Of a stretch of 28,133 nucleotides of DNA, positions 8,718-17,574 are shown piece by piece. The position numbers and the translations under genes were made by a program. The notes below the pieces were generated by a model. The model was not told the DNA's origin, ran no database searches, and worked only from the letters and a program-made list of their open reading frames with translations. Source of the DNA: Davidsoniella eucalypti (Eukaryota > Ascomycota > Sordariomycetes > Microascales > Ceratocystidaceae); the NCBI GenBank assembly GCA_004009845.1, contig RMBW01000211.1:1-28133 (forward strand). Reading direction: 5' to 3'. The stretch's first letter is position 1, and each line of letters starts with the position of its first letter.

Positions 8718-9045
8718 CGTCCTTGCACCTGTAACTTACCTTTGCTAGTGCGTATGGCCCTGTAAAATTATTTTATTACCATTCAAACCAAATATTATTA
8801 CTGCTTCTGTTCTTTTAAAAGTGAAAAAAAATCAGAAAAGGCAGGCTTATTTCCTAGAGCTAGTACCAATTTTTTCTGCTGACAAACATATTACTCGTAA
8901 GCAAAATCCCGAAAAAACCCACTTTTCTAGATGTATTTATCCAATCACATGTCCGGTTGAACTAAATACATGTCCATCGTAAGGAAGGGAGCCCTCGCCC
9001 TCTTTTGTATGTGTGTTTAGCTGTCAACAGCCGCCGAATAATACC

Positions 9046-9711
9046 TAGGGTGCCGACTCCCACACTGCAATCATATCTTTTCTTTGTTTTCCTATTTGAC
9101 AAGGTGGTGAAAACCGTTTGTGTCATGAACAGTTCCCTCGCAGTCACACCTCCGCAACGCTAGAGGCTTCCGAATTCCGAGCCTAACTTGGTTCCCACCA
9201 CTGCGTGATAATGAAGCGTTGCAACTAGCGTTGGTTATTTAATCATCAGGACAAGTCAAGAATTTCAGATTCGTGGCTGAACAGCCTAGGAAGTCATCTA
9301 GCCACTGATATCACTTGCTATCTGACGCCGATAACACTCAAGGACTAAATACGTACCTCTCTAAGGAGAAGATTGTCCATGTGAAGCAGGTTAACTTTGC
9401 GTGCTAAGGAAGCTGGCAAGGCCGAAGTCCCTTGCCATTACTATTACTAGATATTTTTTCATGTTTCAAAATGTTATCTTCCACCATCTTCTTCTATAAT
9501 GTTTAGCTATTAATATGCTCATACATTCATCTCTGTTGCTAAGATAGCGGTATTGAGTCATGTTACAATTAATGGAAATCGGTTATATCCATAGAAATAT
9601 CTCATATGATGATATACGTCAATTTATCTAACCCTTATGAACCAATTAAAAATGATTTCGTCTTTCCAATCTACCATTATATACATCGTTTTTCTGATCA
9701 CATACTTTCTG
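9046..9711. other. Intergenic, no recognised feature
   Basis: The part at about 9100-9440 is less AT-rich than its surroundings and might be an old coding remnant, but every frame is broken and I recognise no domain. The rest (9440-9711) is AT-rich with nothing I can name. Confidence 0.4.
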
Positions 9712-10260
9712 CTATATTCAAGTACTGCAATTGACTAGATAAATCAAGTATATTCTACAAGCGGGATGCAAATACATCATAATTTTCTATAATTTGAGTA
9801 CTAATTAGTATAAATGTCTCTGGAATTTTCTATATCGTCATCATGGTTATGCCGTTCATCAGGGTTGGGTCTTCACACCGAGCTCGCTCACCGCTACGGT
9901 CGTGTGTATTTATCAAAGTTGAAACAATAATTCCTCATCACCAAATTATCACCCCTTCGGTCTTATCACCTCTATCCTAATAATTCTCTATGGAAATTGA
10001 GGCAAACTTGGTATCAAGAACAATGCAACCTCATTTGTTACTGGAACCATTATTGAGTAACTGTATAATAATGCTATCTACACGGTATTTTAGCAGTAAC
10101 AGGTACGTCTGGGCTATGGATGGTTTGTCGACATGTTACCAACAGGAAAACTATTGCCTTATTTGTCTGCAAGCTACAGAATCTTGGGTTATATCAGCAA
10201 CTATTGCATTCTCTCAGCCTACATCAAGCTTATGTGAGACATCGGATAGTGTATTCGAGC
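9712..10260 (+). repeat. Repeat R2, copy 1 (uninterrupted)
   Basis: About 549 bp, matching the reverse complement of 13564-14292 once that copy's LTR insertion is removed. Ends are where similarity stops: ATATTCAAGTAC on the left, GTATTCGAGC on the right. An open frame starting MEIEANLVSRTMQPHLLLEP at 9990 is shared with copy 2, but differences in the shared 270 bp are split about evenly between silent and replacement changes, so coding is not shown. The single TTCAT at 9854-9858 is the empty counterpart of the insertion site in copy 2. Confidence 0.85.
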
Positions 10261-10561
10261 CACGTATATATACTAGGTCAGAATATAGGTCCAATAGATT
10301 TCATTAGGTCACACTCTTGTTATGGTGAGGGCTTATTCCTTCATATACATTAGATTTAGCTAAGCTATGCTGGAAGTCGGTGATAAGAATTTAGGCCCCA
10401 ACTTTTACTTTGGTTGTTCTTGTAGCGCAGTAGTCTACAACTAGTACAGTCTCTTAGCTCGCGATGGAAGGGAGGGGAGAGGGGGTATTGCATTAGTCAA
10501 GTCCGGGCACGAATTAGAACATCACCATCATGAGAATCTGTATAAGCATTGAGCCTTTATC
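10261..10561. other. Intergenic, no recognised feature
   Basis: Nothing coding is recognised. A purine-rich run GGAAGGGAGGGGAGAGGGGG lies at about 10465-10485. A partly tRNA-like stretch at 10410-10530 is discussed under rejected items. Confidence 0.4.
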
Positions 10562-10563
10562 TT

Positions 10564-10742
10564 TGACGATCTACGACGAGAACGAGGCTTGAAAAGATAG
10601 AAGTATAAAAGTATATTCAAAGGTTGAAGAAGATAGAGAGGAAAAGGAAAGAACTAGACAAGAATAAGACGGCCTCCTTATGTAAAGGTAAACGGCTGTG
10701 GTATCTACCACAGTCAACAATAATGGGTCCTAGATCCTTTCA
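10564..10742 (-). repeat. Solo LTR, family C (179 bp)
   Basis: Minus-strand copy of the LTR at 6600-6788, from TGACGATCTACGACGAG to GATCCTTTCA, with no internal element sequence attached. The pentamer TTATC lies directly right of it (10743-10747) and two bases left of it (10557-10561): an imperfect target duplication with two extra T. It sits about 165 bp upstream of the dioxygenase pseudogene start and could have altered that promoter. Confidence 0.88.
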
Positions 10743-10908
10743 TTATCACACTGAAGAACTCTTTTGATTTCCTTTCTTCATCACATCATTCCATAACAAC
10801 ATCTCTCTACCATTCTCTTCTTACTTCCGACTTTCTTTCATTTTACAACTTCAACTTCAACTTCATCTACTCTCTTTTCACTCTACTATCAACAACTTAT
10901 CTTTCAAA
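10743..10908 (+). promoter_or_regulatory. CT-rich upstream region of the dioxygenase pseudogene
   Basis: Pyrimidine-rich DNA (ACATCTCTCTACC, CATTCTCTTCTTAC, CTTCAACTTCAACTTC) ending CTTTCAAAATGG at the start codon, the usual look of a filamentous fungal promoter and 5' leader. No TATA box is evident. Confidence 0.5.
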
Positions 10909-11813
10909 ATGGTCTTCGTTCACAGCATCATCGCTACTCTGGATGTCGCGGCCTCTCTTGCTAACGCTCACCTTGGCCTCAGCATCGTATAGGAGGCTCT
11001 TGAGCGCCGTGATTACCTCTCCAATACTAAGCGTTATTCTCTTACTCACTGCTGAGACGCTCAAGGCTCTTGATGTCACTGCCGTACGCTAAACATGAGA
11101 TCGAAAGGTGATTTCTGACTTCTGTCCTGACTACCAATCACAACAAGACCTCTGAGAGTTACACTCTTAACACTGACGCTTCCACTCTCTTTGCTGGGTA
11201 CAACATCCTGACCTCAGGAGTCACTCAGGGTCCTTACTGTAAGTTTTCTCTATACATTTGATCTATCAGCTTTTGTTCTAGTTTACTATTTCCAATGTTG
11301 CTGGAGAGTATGTCTGTGAAGACATCTCCAAGACCCAAGAGGGTGTTGATTTGCTTATGGACTATTAGGTCATCGATGTCGACACTTACAAGCCAGTCCC
11401 CAATGTCTTGTTGCCAACTTCAAGTCTATCTTCCCTGGTCACTACACTTCTCGTGCCACCCACATTCACATTATGCTCACCCCAATGTCATTCTTCTAGC
11501 TAACTCAACTCTTGGCTCTGAGAACTATGCCAGCCATGTTGGCCAGACCTTCTATAACCAGGACCTGGTCTTTGCTGTCGAGGTCTACGAGCCCTATGCT
11601 ACAATACCTAGACTCTGGCTACCAACGCCAAGGACTCTACTCTGGTAAGCGAGACTGCTACTTATGAGGTCGGCCCTTTTGGAGTACACCCTACTTGGCA
11701 GTGACGTCTCTGACGGTATTTTCCCACAGTTGGCCTTCAGCATTAGCTCCACTTCTTCTTCTACCATTACTCTCACTGCTTATTACTACGAGTCTGGTGG
11801 TGTTTCTAACTAA
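10909..11813 (+). pseudogene. Secreted intradiol ring-cleavage dioxygenase-like pseudogene
   Basis: Remnant of the fungal family that resembles catechol 1,2-dioxygenase but is secreted. It starts MVFVHSIIATLDVAASLANA, a plausible signal peptide. ALERRDYLSNTKR and LTHC..ETLKALDV follow but are broken by stops (TAG at 10990, TGA at 11053). The next segment runs TSVLTTNHNKTSESYTLNTD to SGVTQGPY. A 43-bp GT-AG intron is likely at 11239-11281, then NVAGEYVCEDISKTQEGVDL and VIDVDTYKPVPNV. The family's middle block with the first iron ligands is missing; FKSIFPGHYTSRATHIH, carrying the histidine ligands, follows in another frame. YASHVGQTFYNQDL and LEYTLLGSDVSDGIF lead to TAA at 11811-11813. It has several frameshifts, two or more stops and an internal deletion of roughly 45-50 residues, so it is dead. 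Family assignment rests on these motifs. Confidence 0.88.
11239..11281 (+). other. Probable spliceosomal intron in the dioxygenase pseudogene
   Basis: GTAAGT donor and TAG acceptor, pyrimidine-rich 3' part. Removal joins the TQGPY block to the AGEYVCEDI block in frame. The size is at the short end for fungal introns. Confidence 0.6.
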
Positions 11814-13274
11814 AGAGGATACCCATCCTGGCTCTTTCCCCATGACGTTATAATACTCTCTGTTTTGTCAACTTAGGATATCTCTAGAGTGACAAGACAG
11901 TGCGTCGATGATTTGCTGATCATCTGCTTAGCCATGTCTACTTTTGGTTTCTTTTGCTACGATTACTCTTAGATTTTCTGGCTCCTACCTTGATTTATCT
12001 ATGGCGATCCAATAATATTTTAGGGTATGAAGACACAAGTCAATATCAGAAGTGACAAAACCAAATTGTAGCCTATCTATAGTTGCCTCTTCCCCCCTCT
12101 TTATAATCATGCCCTTCCATCAAATTGCAACTCTTCTTAATAGGATGGTGTTAAGACTGAAAAGAAACATGAATTGATTGTGTTTTCACCTTGAAACTAA
12201 CTATATTAGCCAGTACTAGTTATGGCTATGCCACCACAGAACGGTTCAAAAGTGTCTTGTTTTTCAACATTTGAGGCAATTTAACTATATTTGTCCATTA
12301 TGGCAAAATATCGAGGTACGATTTAAGACTTAGGTGAGTTTCTGACTTTTAGTTACAATTAAATATGGCTCGACTCTTGACCCCCAATTTCACATATTTT
12401 ATAGCATTGTAGAACTCTCTGTTTGTATGGTTTTGCTCTCTGTTGATCATGTAAATGAATGCTATCTTTAAAACCGTAAAAGATATGATGGCCATATTTA
12501 TGTCTAACAAGGCCAACAATCCTCTTTTAGACTATCATTTTCATCACTTAGCGACTTCCAGATTGAGACATACACTTTTGACATAGATACAAATTAGAAA
12601 TGGTTGTTCAAGAAGGAGACAAACAGTCCGAAAAATGTATAAAAACCCAGAGAGATTGAGGCGTTCGGAAAAGGCAAGTAGTGTTTTGCATTGGTATCTT
12701 TTTGGGTTTTTTGGCTCTTAATTTCACGATGAAAGGTACCTAGCCCAGAGACAAATTAAACTTTATAGATTAAAGCCAAATCATATATCGAGAAGAAGAT
12801 GAAGATTTTACATACAACTAGTTTAGAGATTATTCAAGAGCTGGGTCATAATAAAATGGGAGGAAAGACACAGGGTTGTTAGTCAAACCCTAACATCGCC
12901 ACTTTGTTTAAGTCATGTTATGGGATTTGTAGAAAGAGTGACACATAGCACTTCACAATGTCCGAATGCCTAATTATACATATGATTAACTATTTCTGTC
13001 AATAACTAGTATTTCCCGTTTCCATTTTTCAAAACCTGCCATGATTGCCAGTCTCCTGGAGGCTCACTGAATAGTAGCTCCAGGGAGTTCTTTTTGTGGA
13101 TTTTTTGTATCTGTTTTGTATTTAATTTTTTTGCTTTAATTTTTTTGTTTTAATTTTTTTGCTTTAATTTTTTTGCTCTAATTTATTTATTTATAATTTT
13201 ACGTCTTTATGTGGATCTGACCTTAGTGGATCGTTAGACATCGAGAGACCCTAATGGCCCTTGGAGAACCAGGT
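11814..13274. other. Intergenic AT-rich DNA
   Basis: No conserved coding content on either strand. A possible TATA (GTATAAAAACCC, about 12637) has no gene after it that I can support. A 14-bp tandem repeat at 13127-13182 is listed separately. Confidence 0.45.
13127..13182. repeat. 14-bp tandem repeat, four units
   Basis: Four consecutive 14-bp units of TTTTTTGCTTTAAT (second unit GTTTTAAT, fourth GCTCTAAT) at 13127, 13141, 13155 and 13169. Confidence 0.95.
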
Positions 13275-13560
13275 GGTATTATTCGGTGGCAGTTGATAGC
13301 TAATAAGAGGGCGGAGGCCCTTGTCCTTTATATTCAACTCAATTTAAGCTTATCTAAATGCGTCATTGGCTAAAGTTGATGTAGAAATGGTAACTTTTCT
13401 ATGATTTCGCTTACTAAGAATGTGGTTGTGATACTTATATTTGTATATAATTGCAAATTTAAAGTTTTAGATGGAAAAAAAACAATACTAACTGTAAGTA
13501 TTTAATACTTTTATTCCTATAAAGTGGTAATTTTTACTCGGAATTGGTTACAAATTTGAA
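13275..13560 (-). repeat. Repeat R1, copy 4 (terminal fragment)
   Basis: Inverted relative to copies 1 and 2. It begins GGTATTATTCGGTGG (13275-13289), the reverse complement of the conserved R1 end, and follows the order of copy 3: CTTACTAAGAATGTGGTTGTGATA, AATACTAACTGTAAGTAT and ATACTTTTATTC (matching AATACTAACGAAGTAT and ATACTTTTGTGT). Only about 290 bp remain; it stops where R2 copy 2 starts. Confidence 0.75.
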
Positions 13561-13563
13561 GTG

Positions 13564-14292
13564 TTGCTCGAATACACTATCCGATGTCTCACATAAGCTT
13601 GAGGTAGGCTGAGAGAATGCAATAGTTGCTGATATAGCCCAAGATTCTGTAGGTTGCAGACAAATAAGGCAATAGTTTTCCTGTTGGTAACATGTCGACA
13701 AACCGTCCATGGCCCAGACGTACCTGTTACTGCTAAAATACCGTGTAGATAGCATTATTATACAGTTACTCAATAATGGTTTAAGTAATAAATGAGGTTG
13801 CATTGTTCTTGATACCAAGTTTACCTCAATTTCCATATAGAATTATTAGGATAGTGATAAGACCGAAGGGGTGATAATTTGGTGATGAGGAATTATTGTT
13901 TCAACTTTGATAAATACACACGACCGTAGCGGTGAGCAAGCTCGGTGTGAAGACCCAACCCTGATGAATGTCACGGGCTAAGGCCCAGTTGGTATTTGTC
14001 TAGGTATTTACCTAGTCAGATAAACGGCTATAAATAGGGACCTATTCCCGCCGTATTCCAACAGATATTAGCCCTTCTCCTTCATCGGTATCAATCAAAG
14101 TCTTTTCTACTAGATTGCTTTCCACTGCCTCATCTAGTTCGTGTCAATGAACGGCATAACCATGATGACAATATAGAAAATTCCAGAGACATTTATACTA
14201 ATTAGTACTCAGATTATAGAAAACTTATGATCTATTTGAATCCCGCTTGTAGAATATACTTGTTCTATCTAGTCAATTGCGGTACTTGAATA
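13564..14292 (-). repeat. Repeat R2, copy 2, carrying a solo LTR
   Basis: Reverse-complement partner of 9712-10260, roughly 95% identical outside the inserted LTR (13969-14146) and its duplication. The shared open frame runs from 13836 leftwards and ends differently beyond the repeat edge. Together with copy 1 it forms an inverted pair around about 3.3 kb that includes the dioxygenase pseudogene. Confidence 0.87.
13969..14146 (+). repeat. Solo LTR, family B, with ATGAA duplication
   Basis: 178-bp TG...CA LTR closely matching 23163-23341. The direct repeat ATGAA flanks it (13964-13968 and 14147-14151). The empty site with a single copy is present at 9854-9858 on the other strand. TATAAATA, AGGGACCTATTCCCGCCG and ATCGGTATCAA are all conserved. 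Confidence 0.97.
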
Positions 14293-15498
14293 TATTGATC
14301 TTTTTAGAAATCCCCAAGTAGACTTAAACTCTTTTTTTAACATGAAAAAGAGAAAGGATCCAAAGCTCTTAGCTAAAACAAGCTGAACTGTTATTACCGA
14401 TATCAAGAGATCTTTTGGTTAGCTGTGACAAGATGGCCCCTTTCTCATTTTATTACCAATACGTAATGATTCTGTACTTTGTTCATTTGTTCTGTGGCAG
14501 GAGTGTCTGTTTAGTTTGCCCCCGGTTTATAAATCATCATGATCAAATGACCTAAGAAACATTTTCGCAAGCCGTGGGTTGTTTATGATTGAAATTGAAG
14601 GATGAGGGATTGAGAGAAGTCAACCTAGCTTTGAGTTTAGAGATGGCTTAATCAAATAGAAGTTGATTTAGGAACATCAAGTGTATCAAGTATTTTGATA
14701 TTATCATTGCAGAGTTTGGCAAGGACTCAAGTGATGGAAATATTTGTCACATACTCACTGTCTGGTGTCAAAATTGTGCCGATAACAAAAGTTGGGACTT
14801 CTGATATCACCAAGTAAAACGTAGTTACTAAAAACCTAGCCATATACATTATTTTATAGTAGGGTATGTAGCTAGCTATGACTACTGGCATAGTGAATAC
14901 AAGTCGTATTACTCTATAGTGTCTCTTAATGTTCAAGGCAACATTATTGCAATTGGTATAGCCTGAAAGGTTCTGATACATAATGATACTAATATTGTTG
15001 GTATACATTACAGCATCAATATTGTATCAAATGCAAAACGAAACTTTCGAACTTCTATGATTCAAGCCACACTGTTATATACCTTTGCAAATTCATCAAT
15101 ACAAGGTAGCATAGTATTCTATATAAAGGTGGCCATATTATTGTTTTAACTGAGGAGTCAAGAGAAGAGGATTGTATATACAACTACAGTGATATGTTAA
15201 TTCCAAGATCAACTCAATTCCTAATCACTCTATCTATCATTATATATGTGCTCTGATGTTCTCCAGTATTGTCTTTCAATAATGTGTGATACCGGCATAT
15301 AGAGCAGCTATATACAAGCGAAATAAACAATATTTATAGAGCTCTAAGGTGAACTACAGCCACACAACAACAACTGATGAACATACGTGTTAAGCTCAAC
15401 AAATGTCTATATAGTCTCTAGACACTTGCAATGAAACGTAAGTCGTCAATTATCACTGAAACAAAATACTTAACGTTACTAAAAACATACGAGAAGGA
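14293..15498. other. Intergenic AT-rich DNA
   Basis: No recognised gene. A 93-codon minus-strand open frame at 14727-15008 is AT-biased, has no motif I know and no similar copy in the window, so I do not call it. Confidence 0.45.
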
Positions 15499-15503
15499 CT
15501 AAC

Positions 15504-15969
15504 TGTAATGGACGGGCAGGCAGGAGTTCAAAGGGGAACAAGTGATCACTAGGCGAGTAGTCACGCGATGATGTTTTTGGTGTTTTCAGGATATCAGAAA
15601 TAAACAGAATAATAAATTAAGTAAAGTGGAACTAGATCAGGACAGGAGCAGGAGCAAAGATAAGAACAAGAACAGGAACAAGAAGAGGAGGTTGCACTAG
15701 GAGGTCAGGTACACAGAGAGTTGTAAGCTTGGAGGGGAAAGGAAAGAAGAGAACAGGAAAGGAAGAAACAAGCAAGATATTTATGTTAAACCGAGAGAGG
15801 AAGAAAACAGAAGGATCTGGTCTACGGACAGAAGTTCGAGGCAATGCTGTGTTGGCTGTGTATCAAGTCTAGCCTCAATGCAGGAATTGTTGCCACCGGA
15901 GTCGAAAGGTGAGGCTGTGTATCAACCCTAAGCCTCATGCGGAGAGTCTGCGAGTGTTATTTCATAACA
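15504..15969 (-). repeat. Solo LTR, probably Copia-type, with CTAAC duplication
   Basis: 466 bp bounded by TG and CA and flanked by the 5-bp direct repeat CTAAC (15499-15503 and 15970-15974). In minus-strand sense it starts TGTTATGAAATAACACTCGC and ends CCCGTCCATTACA; the inverted TGTTAT/ATAACA start resembles fungal and yeast Ty1/Copia LTRs. A CT-rich tract (GA-rich on the plus strand, 15636-15700) lies in the middle. A roughly 30-bp segment is repeated: GGCTGTGTATCAA...GCCTCA at about 15854 and again at about 15913. No internal element sequence adjoins. Confidence 0.8.
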
Positions 15970-15974
15970 CTAAC

Positions 15975-16326
15975 GCTTAGTCTATATGAGGTTCAACTTG
16001 AGTTATATATCTACAGATTTCCATGTGAAAAAGGTAAATAAGTATTTCGGTCTTGCTCTCTACTATCGCCGAGGCAAGCAGTTGACAGATAGCATTGACA
16101 GCATGCATTATATAACTTTTTTGCCATTCGAAAACCTTTGTAATCGTTGTTATTACTGCATCCTTTGCATCAAGACTTTAGCTCATGGATATGGCATTCA
16201 AGACTTAGGCAATTGTAGACAACTGTAACTAGACTCGGGTTGTACAAAGTTGGGAATTTTCATTCATAGCTAGATAAACTTCAAAGACAGTCATCATTTC
16301 ACAGAATATGTTGTGTAATTGTCCTA
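15975..16326. other. Intergenic, no recognised feature
   Basis: An 80-codon open frame at 15986-16228 has no recognisable motif and reads through AT-rich DNA; not called as a gene. Confidence 0.4.
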
Positions 16327-16331
16327 TAGAC

Positions 16332-16512
16332 TGTAAGAGACTAAGGCCTAGTAAGGTTAGCCAAGGCATTCCTTGTCAGTACTAGAATCGGCTATAAGTA
16401 GGGACCTATTCCCGCCGATTATTAGTCTTAGTTTCTCTTTCTCCTTCATCGGTCTCAATCGAATCATCCTTTTACGACCAGTTTTCATTGCAACTCCTCG
16501 TATATCGTCTCA
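16332..16512 (+). repeat. Solo LTR, family A, with TAGAC duplication
   Basis: 181 bp, TG...CA, a few differences from the element A LTR at 4468-4648. The direct repeat TAGAC flanks it at 16327-16331 and 16513-16517. TATAAGTA lies at 16393-16400 and the predicted RNA start ATCGG at 16448, 55 bp downstream. It arose by recombination between the two LTRs of a lost full element. Confidence 0.97.
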
Positions 16513-16517
16513 TAGAC

Positions 16518-17574
16518 TGTAGAAAAAAGCAACCTTCTTCTCCTTGGTATCGTCTTTCATAGTTGATGCCAGAATCATATCTTCGTTTATTAGTTCAGCT
16601 TCCACGCCACAGCAACAGTATTTATACATAACATGTAGAAGATATCAAGTTTTAGTCATATGATACTTGGTATATCAATACAAATAACATGAGACATAAA
16701 AAAAAGATACAGTTCGATTGCCATATTTCCCATATTTCTCTTTATAGTTGATAATTATGATTCCACTTCAACTCGCCACCATCTCCACATTGTGATCCAG
16801 GTAATCATGATGATTATATTCTTTCTGACAATAAGATTTCTCTATTGTCTGAACAGATGAAATACCATGTAATTTCTAGAATCTAGTCGAGTGATAATGG
16901 CCCGATCTACAGTGGATAGATCTCGAACTCCATACATAGAACACCCTTGCTTCATATGTAGCTGATAACTTGTATTGGAAGCTTGAAATTATAGAGACAG
17001 TATGGCTAGTGCATCATAGTTCTTCTTGGTGTACTCGGTATGTTTAGTGGTCAATGATATTGGAATATCTTGACATAGTTGAAATCTACCAGCACTAATG
17101 AATTTACCACTTGACTTATCATAATAATGGACTTTATTCACTCCAATATTAACAACTTGTGGTACAACAAGCAATGATATATTACTTACCAACTATAAGC
17201 TATTTTATTGCTAAGTGCATCAAGTCATAGCTTGCGTTTGCTATATCTAACATATATAGCTACAGCAGGGTTGACATTCATATACTTACTGAGCTGGAGT
17301 CACTCAATGAATAGTCATACCTTACTTGCCGACAACACATTCATTTCTTTGATGTACTTAATAGTCAACATTTGTACTATGTAGAGAACTATACTTCAGT
17401 GACTGATTATACAATCATTTCCCAATCGCCTAGCTTGCAGTTGTGACTCATTCATAACTCTTTCTCTGTTAATTAGCCAATGTAATTTTCTCTCGATACT
17501 CAATAACACAACCCAGTATTTATTAACCATTTTCTAACAAACTATTGCTAGTATTTGGGGTCTACAATCTTTGA
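16518..17574. other. Intergenic AT-rich DNA
   Basis: No conserved coding content, RNA gene or known repeat seen. Only short AT-biased open frames are present. Confidence 0.4.

Larger units (their letters stand above)
7160..9045 (+). repeat. AT-rich repeat R1, copy 1
   Basis: Noncoding AT-rich repeat matching 17575-19406 in direct orientation with indels. Clear anchor blocks include TTACATTTCCCTTG, CAATATATCCTGCA, CAACTGTGCCAGTTGC, TTTTATCAATCATGTAA and ATGGTATAAGTACCTAAAG. The right end is CCGCCGAATAATACC (9031-9045), found in all four copies. The left boundary is approximate. Short open frames inside are not conserved. Several short hairpin-type insertions are listed separately. Confidence 0.85.

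Noticed and set aside
9031..9050. R1 end as a Helitron 3' end (CTAG with a short upstream hairpin GCTG-TCAA-CAGC)
   Set aside because: Copy 4 lacks CTAG at the same point and the hairpin is not conserved in copies 2 and 3.
9140..9440. Less AT-rich stretch as a gene remnant
   Set aside because: All frames are closed by stops and no family signature is visible.
10410..10530. tRNA-like stretch: TAGCGCAGTAGT resembling an A box, TCAAGTCC resembling part of a B box, and ends GTTGTTCT / AGAACATC that nearly pair, followed by ACCA
   Set aside because: No T arm or anticodon arm can be formed and the spacing is too long for a tRNA. Could be a decayed tRNA-derived repeat, but too weak to call.
14727..15008. 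93-codon minus-strand open frame
   Set aside because: AT-biased composition, no motif, no second copy, no promoter or intron signals that I can defend.
15632..15844. 70-codon minus-strand open frame rich in Leu, Val, Pro
   Set aside because: It is the translation of the CT-rich repeat tract inside the solo LTR.
15953..15972. Hairpin AGTGTTAT-TTC-ATAACACT as a terminator
   Set aside because: It is the inverted terminal motif at the end of the Copia-like LTR plus one flanking base on each side.
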